10,301 nt of DNA from Candidatus Dojkabacteria bacterium (GCA_027033525.1 JALVLD010000115.1:1-10301), one strand, 5' to 3'; positions 1 to 7,735 are shown, numbered from the stretch's first letter. Notes: generated from the sequence alone by a model not told the origin. Translations and numbers: made by a program.

Positions 1-1
1 T

Positions 2-877
2 CATAAAGTTAATAAGAGATTGGTGTCATTTTTTATATATGTAGTATTAGTATCTATTGTAGTTGTGGTTTTTAGCAAACTAGTTAGTATTTTTGTTGGC
101 CAGTTTGTAACTCTTTTAGAGATGCTTAGTTACCCTAGTTCCATACAGAAGTTAGTTTTTGAATTAAAAAACAGTAAACTTTTAGCCTGGCTTGCTTCTT
201 ATTTAGACTCGGAAACCGTTGCTTCTTTATTACGTGAGTTGTTGCTTAGAACAATTAGTGTAAATAATACAATTAGAGGTGCTCAAAATATGCTGGCAGC
301 TATTCCAGGAATAATATACATACTTTTAGCTTCATGGTATTTTTTAACAGATAGAGATACGCTACTTGCTTATGTACTTATGCCAATAAAGGATAAGAAA
401 TTGCGAAAGCGTATAAATGCACTGATAGAAACAATAGAAGTTAAGTTAGGACGTTGGGCCGCCGCTCAGTTAGCTTTAATGATTATTATTGGAGTTTTAA
501 GTTTTATTGCTTTAAAAATTTTGGGTGTAAATTATGCCTTAAGCTTAGCGATTATAGCTGGTTTCTTAGAATTAATCCCAAGCTTGGGCCCGTTAATATC
601 ACTTATACCAGCAGTATTAGTGGCCCTAATGGCTAATGGTGTAATCACTGCTATTTTAGTTATGTTTGCATATTTAATTATTCAACAATTAGAAAATATG
701 TTTATTGTTCCTCATATAATGGGCGGGGTTGTGGGGCTGCATCCTTTAATTGTCTTAATTGCTATTACTTTAGGTCAGGCGATAGCAGGAGTTAGTGGAG
801 CACTTTTAGCTATTCCTTCTTTATTTATTTTAAAGATTGTGGCTGAGTCTGATTTCTTTACAAAGGCAACTAGTTAA
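2..877 (+). CDS. AI-2E family transporter (PerM-like), 5' end outside the window
   Basis: This is a multi-pass inner-membrane protein of the AI-2E transporter/PerM family, whose members include autoinducer-2 exporters and Na+/H+ antiporters; the substrate cannot be read from sequence. The frame stays open to the left edge (codons from base 2), and family members are usually about 330-370 residues, so the first one or two membrane segments are probably missing. The TTG at 20 is therefore unlikely to be the true start. Counting from that TTG, hydrophobic segments lie near residues 2-26, 91-111 and 147-170, followed by the conserved C-terminal block from about 171. That block contains the family-typical ELIPSLGPLISLIPAV stretch, the QQLENMFIVPHIMG motif and the final GVSGALLAIP segment. 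The stop (TAA, 875-877) is 40 bp before the hrcA-like gene, which has its own candidate promoter. Family assignment is firm; function is not. Confidence 0.9.
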   Translation, partial: HKVNKRLVSFFIYVVLVSIVVVVFSKLVSIFVGQFVTLLEMLSYPSSIQKLVFELKNSKLLAWLASYLDSETVASLLRELLLRTISVNNTIRGAQNMLAAIPGIIYILLASWYFLTDRDTLLAYVLMPIKDKKLRKRINALIETIEVKLGRWAAAQLALMIIIGVLSFIALKILGVNYALSLAIIAGFLELIPSLGPLISLIPAVLVALMANGVITAILVMFAYLIIQQLENMFIVPHIMGGVVGLHPLIVLIAITLGQAIAGVSGALLAIPSLFILKIVAESDFFTKATS

Positions 878-881
878 GGAT

Positions 882-908
882 TTAGCAAGAAAATTTTCTA
901 AGTGTTAA
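882..908 (+). promoter_or_regulatory. Degenerate CIRCE-like operator in front of the hrcA-like gene
   Basis: TTAGCAAGA (882-890), nine bases, then AAGTGTTAA (900-908). The known HrcA operator CIRCE is TTAGCACTC-N9-GAGTGCTAA. The arms here match 6 of 9 and 7 of 9 positions and the 9-bp spacing is exact; the outer TTArCA/TGyTAA parts form the dyad while the inner three bases of each arm have decayed. The right arm overlaps the candidate extended -10 box at 903-911, where a repressor would block transcription. Sites are seen; operator function and autoregulation are inferred. Confidence 0.4.
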
Positions 909-911
909 AAT
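903..911 (+). promoter_or_regulatory. Extended -10 promoter of the hrcA-like gene, probably leaderless
   Basis: TGTTAAAAT is an extended -10 element (TGn plus TAAAAT at 906-911). Counting seven bases past it puts the transcription start at the A of the ATG at 918, so the message would begin at its start codon. No Shine-Dalgarno precedes the ATG, and no good -35 is visible. The identical nonamer lies in front of tRNA-Pro (7744-7752). Confidence 0.5.
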
Positions 912-917
912 ATAAAT

Positions 918-1700
918 ATGAAGCGTAGATCTAAGACAACTGATCGGTTAACTAATCGACAGGAGCAGGTATTACAGGCAGTGGTAGAGTTATTTATAAC
1001 AACAGGTAAAGACATTAGCTCGTTTGAACTTAAGAGAGCATGTAATTTTGATTTTAGCTCGGCAACCTTACGTAATGAGTTTTTAGCTTTAACCAAAGCT
1101 GGCTATTTAGTAAAAAGCCATTTTGCCTCTGGTAGATTCCCTACGAGTAAAGGGCTTCGTTATTTTATTGCAAAATTAATGCAAGAAGAAGAGCCAGACT
1201 TCTACGAGTTAGTGGAATTGAGCCATAAATTGTTTGATTCCCGTTTTAACATTCAAAATTTGTTATCTATTGCAATGAAAGAATTATATAAGAAGGTAGC
1301 CAATCCTGTTTTTGTGTTGTACAACGACGTTGTACAGTTTTATAGGCTCTCAAAAATATTAAAAGGTGTAGATAAGTTGCAAGTAAAATTACGGCCTAAA
1401 TATTTAGCTGGTTTTGCAAAGCTGCTGGATGTTATAGAAGACGCGGAACTCTTAGAAAAAATTTTAAAGCGTGAATATGGAAATAGCTTGAGAGGTGTAG
1501 GTATTTTATCTGGTAGTAAATTAGGCTGGGATGAGCTTGAAAGTTTTGTGTTTGTATTTGCCCCTTTCCGTATTTTTACTAGTGACGAAAATATAGGTTT
1601 TATTGGTACCTTAGGATATTTAAATCAAAATTATCCTGTAATTGTTCCCGTGATCAGAAGCATGGCTGAAATGTTAACTAATTTAATAAAAGGCCTATAA
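918..1700 (+). CDS. hrcA: HrcA-like heat-shock transcriptional repressor
   Basis: HrcA proteins bind CIRCE operators and repress chaperone genes until heat shock. The N-terminal winged helix (residues ~10-75) has the family signature: a QxxxLQAVVELFITTGK helix, SSATLRNEFLALTKAGYL in the recognition region, and SGRFPTSKGLRYFI in the wing. The C-terminus retains the HrcA end motif, IGTLGYLNQNYPVIVPVIRS, which corresponds to the family's G-x-G-P-x-R-M-x-Y region, although P, R and M are not kept. At 260 residues it is well short of typical HrcA (~340), so the middle GAF-like and dimerisation part is reduced. No chaperone gene (grpE, dnaK, groE) lies within the window. A CIRCE-like sequence overlaps its own promoter, suggesting self-repression. 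The stop codon TAA shares its last A with the next gene's ATG. It could be a divergent HrcA paralogue with altered operator preference. Confidence 0.8.
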   Translation: MKRRSKTTDRLTNRQEQVLQAVVELFITTGKDISSFELKRACNFDFSSATLRNEFLALTKAGYLVKSHFASGRFPTSKGLRYFIAKLMQEEEPDFYELVELSHKLFDSRFNIQNLLSIAMKELYKKVANPVFVLYNDVVQFYRLSKILKGVDKLQVKLRPKYLAGFAKLLDVIEDAELLEKILKREYGNSLRGVGILSGSKLGWDELESFVFVFAPFRIFTSDENIGFIGTLGYLNQNYPVIVPVIRSMAEMLTNLIKGL

Positions 1701-2299
1701 TGGGGGTTGTAGATAAACTTAAATCTCAATTGTGGGGGTTGTACAATCGTATTTCTCCAAAGGATACGGCGTGTTGGTGGCAACTCGTAGAATCGGGAGA
1801 AGTTTATAAGTTAACAAAGCGTTTGCCTAGTGCTAGAAGATTTCCATATAAATTATGGTTGCCAGATAAGTTTTGGGCCGATTTAATATCATTTGCAAAA
1901 CTTTCAAAACAGATAGTAGATTACGAATTATTGTATATATATGGGGATAGTGATAATGCTAAGGTGCTTTTAGTACCAGCCAATGATGTAAGCCAGAAGA
2001 TTGCTCGTGATTTTACGAACGTTGGGATAGTGGCGTTATATTCGTCCCAGAGCAGTAATTTTTTTGTAGAGCTCAAAGTATTTAAAAGCTTTTTGCAATC
2101 TAGAGCATTGTTTTTGTTAGTTAACAATCGTTGTGAATGGTTTTTGATTATAAAAGCTCGCGACTTAAAACCCATGTCCATTAAAAAGTCGACAGTTATA
2201 ACTCCAACATTTTTAGCTACGCAAGGATTCGTTGTATATATGACTAAATGTGCTTACGCACCACTTTTTAAAATAAATGTTGAAAATAGTGCCAATTAA
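1700..2299 (+). CDS. Unrecognised 199-residue protein coupled to hrcA and truB
   Basis: I do not recognise this protein. It starts at the ATG formed by the TAATG junction with the hrcA-like stop and its end overlaps the truB start by 23 bp, so all three are probably co-transcribed and translationally coupled. The N-terminal third is basic and rich in aromatic residues (several Trp at about 12, 26, 27, 53 and 58). The remainder alternates short hydrophobic strands such as YELLYIYG, KVLLVPA, VGIVALY, RALFLLVN and EWFLIIKA, the pattern of a small alpha/beta or all-beta soluble domain. There is no signal peptide, clear membrane helix or cysteine cluster. Codon use is AT-rich like its neighbours. 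The overlaps on both sides and the uninterrupted frame make it a real gene; its role is unknown. Confidence 0.75.
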   Translation: MGVVDKLKSQLWGLYNRISPKDTACWWQLVESGEVYKLTKRLPSARRFPYKLWLPDKFWADLISFAKLSKQIVDYELLYIYGDSDNAKVLLVPANDVSQKIARDFTNVGIVALYSSQSSNFFVELKVFKSFLQSRALFLLVNNRCEWFLIIKARDLKPMSIKKSTVITPTFLATQGFVVYMTKCAYAPLFKINVENSAN

Positions 2300-3116
2300 C
2301 TTATTGCAAAAACTTTTTAATTATTATCAGTTAGATACAAATGTTTTTTGTGTTGATAAGCCATTAGGTATTAGTAGTTATGCAGTGGTTGAAGCATTTA
2401 AACAGTTAACCAATTTTTATAGAGTTGGACATGCAGGTACTTTAGATCCTCTAGCTACAGGGGCTTTGCTTATTTTAGTTAACAATGCCACAAAACGTAC
2501 ACAAGAATTTTTGGGTATGGATAAGGTGTACAAATTTTTTGTGCTATTTGGGATAGAAACAGAAAGTGCAGATTTAGAAACTCCTGCAGTTAATATAAAA
2601 GAAGTTGAGCTTGATAAAGATACTATAAATTCAATATTGCATAAATTGAAAGGAAAACATTCGTGGGAGGTTAAAGGTTTTAGTGCATTAAAGGTGAAAG
2701 GAAAAGCAATGTACAAATATAAACATACACTTCAGGTGCGCACAAAAACTATGGAGATTTATGAGATTAATTTCTTGAGTATGCAAAATATTTTAATTGA
2801 AGAATTAGAAGATAAATTAGTTCAAAAAATGCATACAATTAATCAAGCATATCAAAATTTTGCTAAAACGGGGGTGAAATTATCTTCCAAACATTTAACT
2901 TTACATCAGAATCTCTTATCTAATTTTGAAAACTTAATAAGTAGTATAAAAAATGCAGGTGTTAAAAACTTTTATTTGGCAAATTTTAGTGTAAAAGTAA
3001 GCGCAGGTACATACATTAGAGTTATTGTTCAACAAATGGCAAAATTATTAAATCTGCCAGCAACAACTTTTGCAATTTATCGTGAATGTTCTTATAATAA
3101 TGGCAATCAAAAATAA
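2277..3116 (+). CDS. truB: tRNA pseudouridine(55) synthase TruB, short and divergent
   Basis: TruB converts U55 in the tRNA T-loop to pseudouridine. The N-terminal half is clear: DKPLGISS at 27-34, then RVGHAGTLDPLATG at 49-62 with the catalytic aspartate at D57. The GTYIR motif is present at 244-248 (SAGTYIRVI). Two features are odd. The usual Q-x-P-P-x-[YF]-S-A-[ILV]-K block is reduced to EVKGFSALKVKGKAMY (131-146), so the two prolines are lost while S-A-x-K-x-x-G is kept. There is also an insertion of about 55 residues (roughly 170-228), Lys/Glu/Asn-rich and probably helical, between strands that are normally close together. At 279 residues there is no room for the C-terminal PUA domain of the E. 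coli enzyme. The start overlaps the preceding gene by 23 bp; aspS follows after 18 bp. Confidence 0.88.
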   Translation: MLKIVPINLLQKLFNYYQLDTNVFCVDKPLGISSYAVVEAFKQLTNFYRVGHAGTLDPLATGALLILVNNATKRTQEFLGMDKVYKFFVLFGIETESADLETPAVNIKEVELDKDTINSILHKLKGKHSWEVKGFSALKVKGKAMYKYKHTLQVRTKTMEIYEINFLSMQNILIEELEDKLVQKMHTINQAYQNFAKTGVKLSSKHLTLHQNLLSNFENLISSIKNAGVKNFYLANFSVKVSAGTYIRVIVQQMAKLLNLPATTFAIYRECSYNNGNQK

Positions 3117-3134
3117 TATTATTCTTATGCCATT

Positions 3135-4502
3135 ATGGGGTTTCCAACCAAAGCCAGGGATATTACTAATAAACATAGAACCTTAAGCACAGATATTATA
3201 AACAAAGTTGGGAAAGAAGTTGCTTTAAAAGGTTGGGTGCATAAAATTCGTAATTTAGGCAAAATAGCTTTTGTACTTTTAAGAGATAGAAAAGGTATTG
3301 TTCAATTGGTTGTTGAAAACCCAGAGATTATAAAAACGCTTGAGCCACTTCAACCTGGTACTGTTATTTATGTTTTAGGTAGAGTCCAAGCTACGGATGC
3401 AACTGAGCTTAAGGCTGAAGTTTTAGTTACAGATTTATATGTAGATGTGCCTATAACAGAAGCCCCACCAATAAAATATTACGATAAAGAATTAAAAGTT
3501 AACTTAGACACAGAGCTAGATTATCGTCCTTTAGCTATTCGTAACCCTAAAAAAGCATTTATCTTTAAAGTGCAAGCAGATATTTTACAGTTTTTTAGAG
3601 AAGCATTAAGAAAGCGGGAATTTACAGAGTATAGACCGCCAGTGCTTATGCCAACTCCTTCAGAAAGTGGAGCAGATGTGTTTGAAGTAAACTTTTTTGA
3701 TGAGCGCACTGTATATCTTGCTCAAAGTCCACAATTTTATAAACAAATAATGTTAGGAGCATTTGAACGCGTATTTTCTGTTATCCCTGTTTTTAGAGCA
3801 GAAAAGCACAATACAGCAAGACATCTCTTAGAAATTACGCAAATGGATGCAGAAATGGCATTTATAGATACTTATTTTGATGCTATGGATGTTGCAGAAG
3901 AAGTTATAAGAGAAATTATGCAAAAAATTTCAGAAAAATATAGCAAAGATTTTGAAAAATATGGTTTTGAGCTTCCACGTGTGCCAGATGAAAAATTCCC
4001 CATAATTAAAGTTAGTGAGGCCTTGCAAATAATAGAAAAACAGATTGGAAAAAGTGCAAAAAGAAGTGAGTTGGATTTAGATCCAGAAGATGAGCGCGTT
4101 ATAGCTGCGTATGTTAAAGATAAATACAATTCTGATTTTGTTTGGATTGTTAATTTTAAGGCGCATAAGAACCTTTACACATGTGACGATCCAGATAATC
4201 CAGGCACTTCAGCAAGCTATGATATGCTTTTTAGAGGGCTAGAAATTTTGTCTGGTACTTGGCGTATTCATAAGTATGAAGATTTAAAGAAAAATATTGA
4301 AGAAGCTGGGCATAATTTAGAAAATTACAAGCAATACTTAATGGCATTTAAATATGGTATGCCAAAAGAAGCAGGATGGTCATTTGGTTTAGAGCGTATA
4401 ACTAAGCAGCTTTTTGGTCTTAAAAATATTCGAGAAGCGACACTGTTCCCTGCAGATTTAAAGCGTGTAGCTGCACAGCGCTTGCCAGAAATTAAAAAGT
4501 AG
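3135..4502 (+). CDS. aspS: Aspartyl-tRNA synthetase, archaeal type, probably non-discriminating
   Basis: This class IIb synthetase attaches aspartate to tRNA-Asp and, if non-discriminating, also to tRNA-Asn for later amidation by GatCAB. The order is an OB-fold anticodon-binding domain (residues ~25-110), motif 1 (~154-171), the AQSPQFYKQ substrate loop (196-204), motif 2 with FRAEKHNTARHL (220-231), and motif 3 with GLER (418-421) followed by LKNIREATLFP. The 455-residue length, lack of the ~100-residue bacterial GAD insertion and wording of motif 2 place it with archaeal/eukaryotic-type AspRS. The OB-fold reads GWVH (H36), where discriminating archaeal enzymes carry Trp and non-discriminating ones His; the second specificity position could not be assigned by eye. 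The ATG at 3135 lies 18 bp after truB with no Shine-Dalgarno, so it probably belongs to the same operon. Confidence 0.95.
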   Translation: MGFPTKARDITNKHRTLSTDIINKVGKEVALKGWVHKIRNLGKIAFVLLRDRKGIVQLVVENPEIIKTLEPLQPGTVIYVLGRVQATDATELKAEVLVTDLYVDVPITEAPPIKYYDKELKVNLDTELDYRPLAIRNPKKAFIFKVQADILQFFREALRKREFTEYRPPVLMPTPSESGADVFEVNFFDERTVYLAQSPQFYKQIMLGAFERVFSVIPVFRAEKHNTARHLLEITQMDAEMAFIDTYFDAMDVAEEVIREIMQKISEKYSKDFEKYGFELPRVPDEKFPIIKVSEALQIIEKQIGKSAKRSELDLDPEDERVIAAYVKDKYNSDFVWIVNFKAHKNLYTCDDPDNPGTSASYDMLFRGLEILSGTWRIHKYEDLKKNIEEAGHNLENYKQYLMAFKYGMPKEAGWSFGLERITKQLFGLKNIREATLFPADLKRVAAQRLPEIKK

Positions 4503-4613
4503 ATATTTGTATAAGTGTAAGATTTTGTAGAGGAGTTGGTCCCACGATTAACGGTTTGTTAAGGTGCACAAGTTTTAGAGACACTGGCGCTATTCTTAAA
4601 AGTTCCCACCAGC
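4503..4613. other. Convergent spacer between aspS and recJ, compositionally distinct, no terminator seen
   Basis: No intrinsic terminator with a T-run is visible for either converging gene. The block from about 4530 to 4613 is clearly richer in G and C than the flanking coding DNA. It holds a small hairpin TTAAC-GGTTT-GTTAA (4548-4562) flanked by complementary CAC and GTG. It is also open on both strands: a plus frame beginning GVGPTINGLL and a minus frame beginning GWWELLRIAPVS, each continuing to a stop, but neither has a convincing ATG start or ribosome-binding site. It may be a structured RNA element, a gene remnant or a conserved spacer. Confidence 0.4.
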
Positions 4614-6341
4614 CTATAATTCTGTTAACTCATTACTTTTAACTAGCCTATTAATGATGAATTCTATACTGTCGTATAAATTATTTGGACGTAATTCGCC
4701 TAGGGCTAATAATGCTTGCTTTGCGTTAATATTTAATTTTGCAATATTAGTATTATTCCAAAATATTGCTTTAATACCCGTATGGGTATTAATAAAAGTG
4801 TGCAAATTGTTTTTGTCTGTATAAACTTCTTTTATAAAATCTTTTAAAAGCAGATTAGGTTTAGGATTGGCTTGGCCAAATGGTGCTAAATTGCTTAGTT
4901 CAGTAAAATTGTACAACTCTTTTTGTGAGCTTATTATAGCATCAATATATGTAATATTTTCAGGTATATAATCTGCGTAATACTTATTTATTATATTAGT
5001 TGCAAAATTAATAAATTTATTGATATCGGTAGTGTTACTTGTAAATCCTGCGGCTTGGCTATGGCCTCCAAAATTTTCCATTATATCTTCAAAATATGCT
5101 AAAAATTTTGTTATGTGAAAGTTTTTTGGGCTACGTGCCGAGCCCTTTAAATTACCATTTGAACCATTTGTAATTACAATTGTTGGTACATTTAAATATT
5201 GTGCTATTTTTCCAGCAATAAGCCCTATTATCCCCTCGTTAAAATTAGAATCATAAGCTATTGCAAGTTTTTTACTTACAATATGTAATTTTTTTAAAGC
5301 TAATTTGGTTTGTTCTTGGGTTAATTCTTGTCTTAATCTATTAGTAGTATCAAGTTTTTTGGCAAGGCGCGTTATTAAACTTGTCGAATTTGTTGCAACT
5401 AAACGAAGAGCATCTTTAGGGTCTTCTAGCCGTCCTGCAGCATTAAGCCTAGGGCCAATTATAAAACCAAGTGTTTGTTCTGTAAATTTTATTTGCTCTG
5501 CCGTAGGATAAGCTGTTTTGTATAAGATCTTGATCCAAGTTGGTGGTTTAGTGTTCAGTTTGTGTAAGCCTTCTTTTACAATTGTTTTATTTTCCCCAAC
5601 AAGTGGCATAACATCTGTTATTAAAGATATTGCAACTAAATCAATATATTTGTAAAAAATTTTGTCAGTATTTAAATTTAGTTTGTAGGCAGTATCATAA
5701 GCTAAGCGAAAGGCTACATGTGTACCTGAAGTTTGAGTTGTATCTAATTTACTTTTAGGATGTGCTGGGTGTACAAATGTTGTATTAGGCCATTTTTCGG
5801 GCGGAGTATGATGGTCTGTAATAATAAAATCTAAGCCTTGTTTTTGCCAAGTTTGTACAAGTTTGCCTGAAGTTATACCACAATCTACAGTAATAACAAG
5901 GTTTGTACCTTGTTTGGCTAATTTTTCTAGTGCATTATTGTTTAAGCCATAGCCTTCTTCAATTCGTGAAGGAATATAAATATTTACATTTTTATATTCC
6001 AGTTCTCTATAAATAAAGTCCCATAAAGTAGCAGTTGCTAAAATTCCATCTGCGTCGTAATCACCATAAATTATTATTTTGGAGCCTTTTTTTATATGTG
6101 CAATAATTTTATCTGAGGCTTGGGCAGTATTATAAAGTAAATAATGTGCTAAATTTATTGGTGTAAAATGTTGCTTTATTAACAAGTCTGTATTATCTAT
6201 TCCTCTATTGTATAAGATCTGCCTTACAATAGGCGATTTAATTATTTCACTTAAGGCTTTATCAATAGTATTCGGGACCTTTTGGGGCAAAACATACCTA
6301 GTTTTTATATTAAGCCCAAATGCTTTTGGATTTATGTCCAT
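4614..6341 (-). CDS. recJ: Single-stranded-DNA-specific exonuclease RecJ
   Basis: RecJ is a 5'-3' single-strand DNA exonuclease used in recombinational and mismatch repair; it needs Mn2+ or Mg2+. The DHH phosphoesterase core is complete: GDYDADG at 93-99, TVDCG at 151-155, the DHH triad at 176-178, and D-V-M-P-L near 243-247. GPRLNAAGRLED (296-307) and the DHHA1 nucleic-acid-binding motif GGHSQAAG (425-432) follow, and a C-terminal OB-like domain includes LAPFGQANPKP. At 575 residues it is normal length for RecJ (~560-580), so it is not a truncated DHH/NrnA-type protein. The start ATG (6339-6341) lies 22 bp downstream of recA's stop on the same strand, without a clear promoter or Shine-Dalgarno, so recA-recJ are probably one transcript. 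Stop is TAG. Confidence 0.96.
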   Translation of the reverse strand: MDINPKAFGLNIKTRYVLPQKVPNTIDKALSEIIKSPIVRQILYNRGIDNTDLLIKQHFTPINLAHYLLYNTAQASDKIIAHIKKGSKIIIYGDYDADGILATATLWDFIYRELEYKNVNIYIPSRIEEGYGLNNNALEKLAKQGTNLVITVDCGITSGKLVQTWQKQGLDFIITDHHTPPEKWPNTTFVHPAHPKSKLDTTQTSGTHVAFRLAYDTAYKLNLNTDKIFYKYIDLVAISLITDVMPLVGENKTIVKEGLHKLNTKPPTWIKILYKTAYPTAEQIKFTEQTLGFIIGPRLNAAGRLEDPKDALRLVATNSTSLITRLAKKLDTTNRLRQELTQEQTKLALKKLHIVSKKLAIAYDSNFNEGIIGLIAGKIAQYLNVPTIVITNGSNGNLKGSARSPKNFHITKFLAYFEDIMENFGGHSQAAGFTSNTTDINKFINFATNIINKYYADYIPENITYIDAIISSQKELYNFTELSNLAPFGQANPKPNLLLKDFIKEVYTDKNNLHTFINTHTGIKAIFWNNTNIAKLNINAKQALLALGELRPNNLYDSIEFIINRLVKSNELTEL

Positions 6342-6363
6342 CTAAAGGTTCTAAAAGCTAAGT

Positions 6364-7365
6364 TTAAGCCAATTCTAATTTGCTAAGTACAGCTTTGCGA
6401 ATTTCTTCTTGCAATTTAGGATTTTCTTTTAGAGTATTTATTGCAGCTTGTTTACCTTGGCCTAGTTTTTTATCGTTATAAATATACCAAGCACCGCTGC
6501 GATTTACTACATCATATTTTACTGCAGCTTCTAAAATACTACCTATTTTATCTATGCCAGAAGCAAAGTAAATATCAAATGTTGCAGTTCTAAATGGTGG
6601 TGCAACCTTATTTTTAACTACCTTAACTTCTCGGGTATGTCCTATTATTTCATCTCCTTGTTTTATTGCAGTGCGTCTGCGGATATCTAACCTAACACTT
6701 GCATAAAACTTTAATGCTCTACCTCCTGTAGTGGTTTCTGGATTGCCAAATTTAACGCCTAAATCTAAACGGATTTGGTTTAAAAATATAACCATTGTAT
6801 TAGCTTTAGCTGCAATAGGAGTAATTTTTCGTAAAGCCTGGGACATTAAGCGTGCTTGTAAGCCCATGTGAACATCTCCCATATCGCCTTCTATTTCTGC
6901 TTTTGGTACAAGTGCTGCAACAGAGTCTACAACTATAACACCAAAAGCTCCAGAACGCACTAAAGTTTCTACAATATCTAAAGCTTGCTCTCCAAAATCT
7001 GGTTGCGAAATATATAAATTATTAATATCTACCCCAATACGTTTTGCATACGCAGGATCTAAAGCGTGTTCTGCATCTATAAAAGCAACCTTGTCTCCTT
7101 GCTTTTGGGCCTCTGCAATAACATGTAAAGCTAAAGTAGTTTTACCAGAAGCTTCTGGACCAAAAATTTCTATAACACGCCCTTTGGGTAGCCCACCTAC
7201 ACCTAATGCAACATCTAAAGAAAGTGCTCCTGTTGGCACAACATCTACCTTAAGGCGTTTGCGTGAACCAAGCCGCATTATTGTACCTTCACCAAAGCGT
7301 TTCTCAATAATAGAAATTGCTGCGTTTATAACTTGTTCTTTTGGATCTGTTTGTTTGGTTGCCAT
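6364..7365 (-). CDS. recA: Recombinase RecA
   Basis: RecA forms ATP-dependent filaments on single-stranded DNA, carries out strand exchange and stimulates LexA-type autoproteolysis. The core is fully conserved: Walker [10 protein letters not shown] (69-77), catalytic Glu in [10 protein letters not shown] (E99), Walker B VIVVDS (143-148), DNA-binding loop L1 around [12 protein letters not shown] (157-168), and loop L2 from NQIR (196-199) through GNPETTTGG (208-216). Loop 2 reads [12 protein letters not shown] rather than the E. coli NQIRMKIGVMFG. At 333 residues it ends soon after the C-terminal domain, lacking the long acidic tail of E. coli RecA that tunes filament formation. The TATAAT-type promoter about 37 bp upstream is bracketed by a 10-bp direct repeat. 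No Shine-Dalgarno is seen. Its context (RNHCP gene before, recJ after) fits a DNA-repair operon. Confidence 0.98.
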   Translation of the reverse strand: MATKQTDPKEQVINAAISIIEKRFGEGTIMRLGSRKRLKVDVVPTGALSLDVALGVGGLPKGRVIEIFGPEASGKTTLALHVIAEAQKQGDKVAFIDAEHALDPAYAKRIGVDINNLYISQPDFGEQALDIVETLVRSGAFGVIVVDSVAALVPKAEIEGDMGDVHMGLQARLMSQALRKITPIAAKANTMVIFLNQIRLDLGVKFGNPETTTGGRALKFYASVRLDIRRRTAIKQGDEIIGHTREVKVVKNKVAPPFRTATFDIYFASGIDKIGSILEAAVKYDVVNRSGAWYIYNDKKLGQGKQAAINTLKENPKLQEEIRKAVLSKLELA

Positions 7366-7391
7366 AAATAAAAAGAAATTAAATTAAATGG

Positions 7392-7422
7392 TGTTTAATC
7401 TATTATACCTTATGTTTAATCT
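7392..7422. repeat. 10-bp direct repeat bracketing the recA -10 box
   Basis: TGTTTAATCT occurs exactly at 7392-7401 and again at 7413-7422 (AGATTAAACA on the recA strand), 21 bp apart start to start, which is two helical turns. The TATAAT lies between the copies. The right copy includes the stop codon of the RNHCP gene. Spacing and position suggest paired sites for a recA regulator. The sequence does not resemble the E. coli (CTGT-N8-ACAG) or Bacillus (GAAC-N4-GTTC) LexA boxes. Confidence 0.5.
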
Positions 7423-7431
7423 GGGCAATAA
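7402..7431 (-). promoter_or_regulatory. recA promoter
   Basis: On the minus strand: TTATTG (7426-7431) as a weak -35, an 18-bp spacer, then a perfect TATAAT (7402-7407). Transcription would start near 7395, giving a leader of about 30 nt that is almost all A and T and has no Shine-Dalgarno. The -35 lies inside the last codons of the upstream RNHCP gene. Confidence 0.65.
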
Positions 7432-7724
7432 GGAAGTTGTAATATTTTATCCATATTGTCATCGCTTGCTGCCTTGTTTACAGATATTTTGCCACATTTT
7501 ATGCATTTATGTTTTAAAATAATTTGCCCGTGTTTTACAAAATAACAAATAGGCTCCATTAAACCATGGCAAACTTCACTTCTATCTCCAGGATTTATAT
7601 CTACATGTTTAGAGTATAAACAATATGGACAGTGGTTACGAATCGTACCTTTAGCAGGAGGTACTTTGGCTTTACAATTTTGGCAAATAAAGCCTTTGTT
7701 TTTATTTTTATAAATAAAAACCAT
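7416..7724 (-). CDS. RNHCP-domain zinc-binding protein
   Basis: The protein carries the signature naming the RNHCP family: RNHCPYCLYSKHVDINPGDR at 29-48, followed by C-H-G-L-M-E-P (52-58) and H-K-C-I-K-C-G (72-78). Three paired cysteine knuckles are visible (C14/C17, C32/C35, C74/C77), plus C52, C60 and C100, consistent with a small zinc-ribbon fold. The family's biochemical role is not established; such proteins may bind nucleic acid, but that is inference. At 102 residues it is essentially the domain alone. The start is supported by a TATAAT box five bases upstream, giving a leaderless message. It lies upstream of recA on the same strand, with recA's own promoter overlapping its 3' end, so some read-through into recA-recJ is possible. 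Confidence 0.88.
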   Translation of the reverse strand: MVFIYKNKNKGFICQNCKAKVPPAKGTIRNHCPYCLYSKHVDINPGDRSEVCHGLMEPICYFVKHGQIILKHKCIKCGKISVNKAASDDNMDKILQLPYCPD

Positions 7725-7729
7725 GCTAA

Positions 7730-7735
7730 ATTATA
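7730..7735 (-). promoter_or_regulatory. -10 box of the RNHCP gene, probably leaderless
   Basis: A perfect TATAAT on the minus strand with five bases between it and the ATG (7722-7724). Transcription should begin at or within a base of the start codon. A weak ATAACA lies about 18 bp upstream. It overlaps head-to-head with the tRNA-Pro promoter. Confidence 0.5.
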
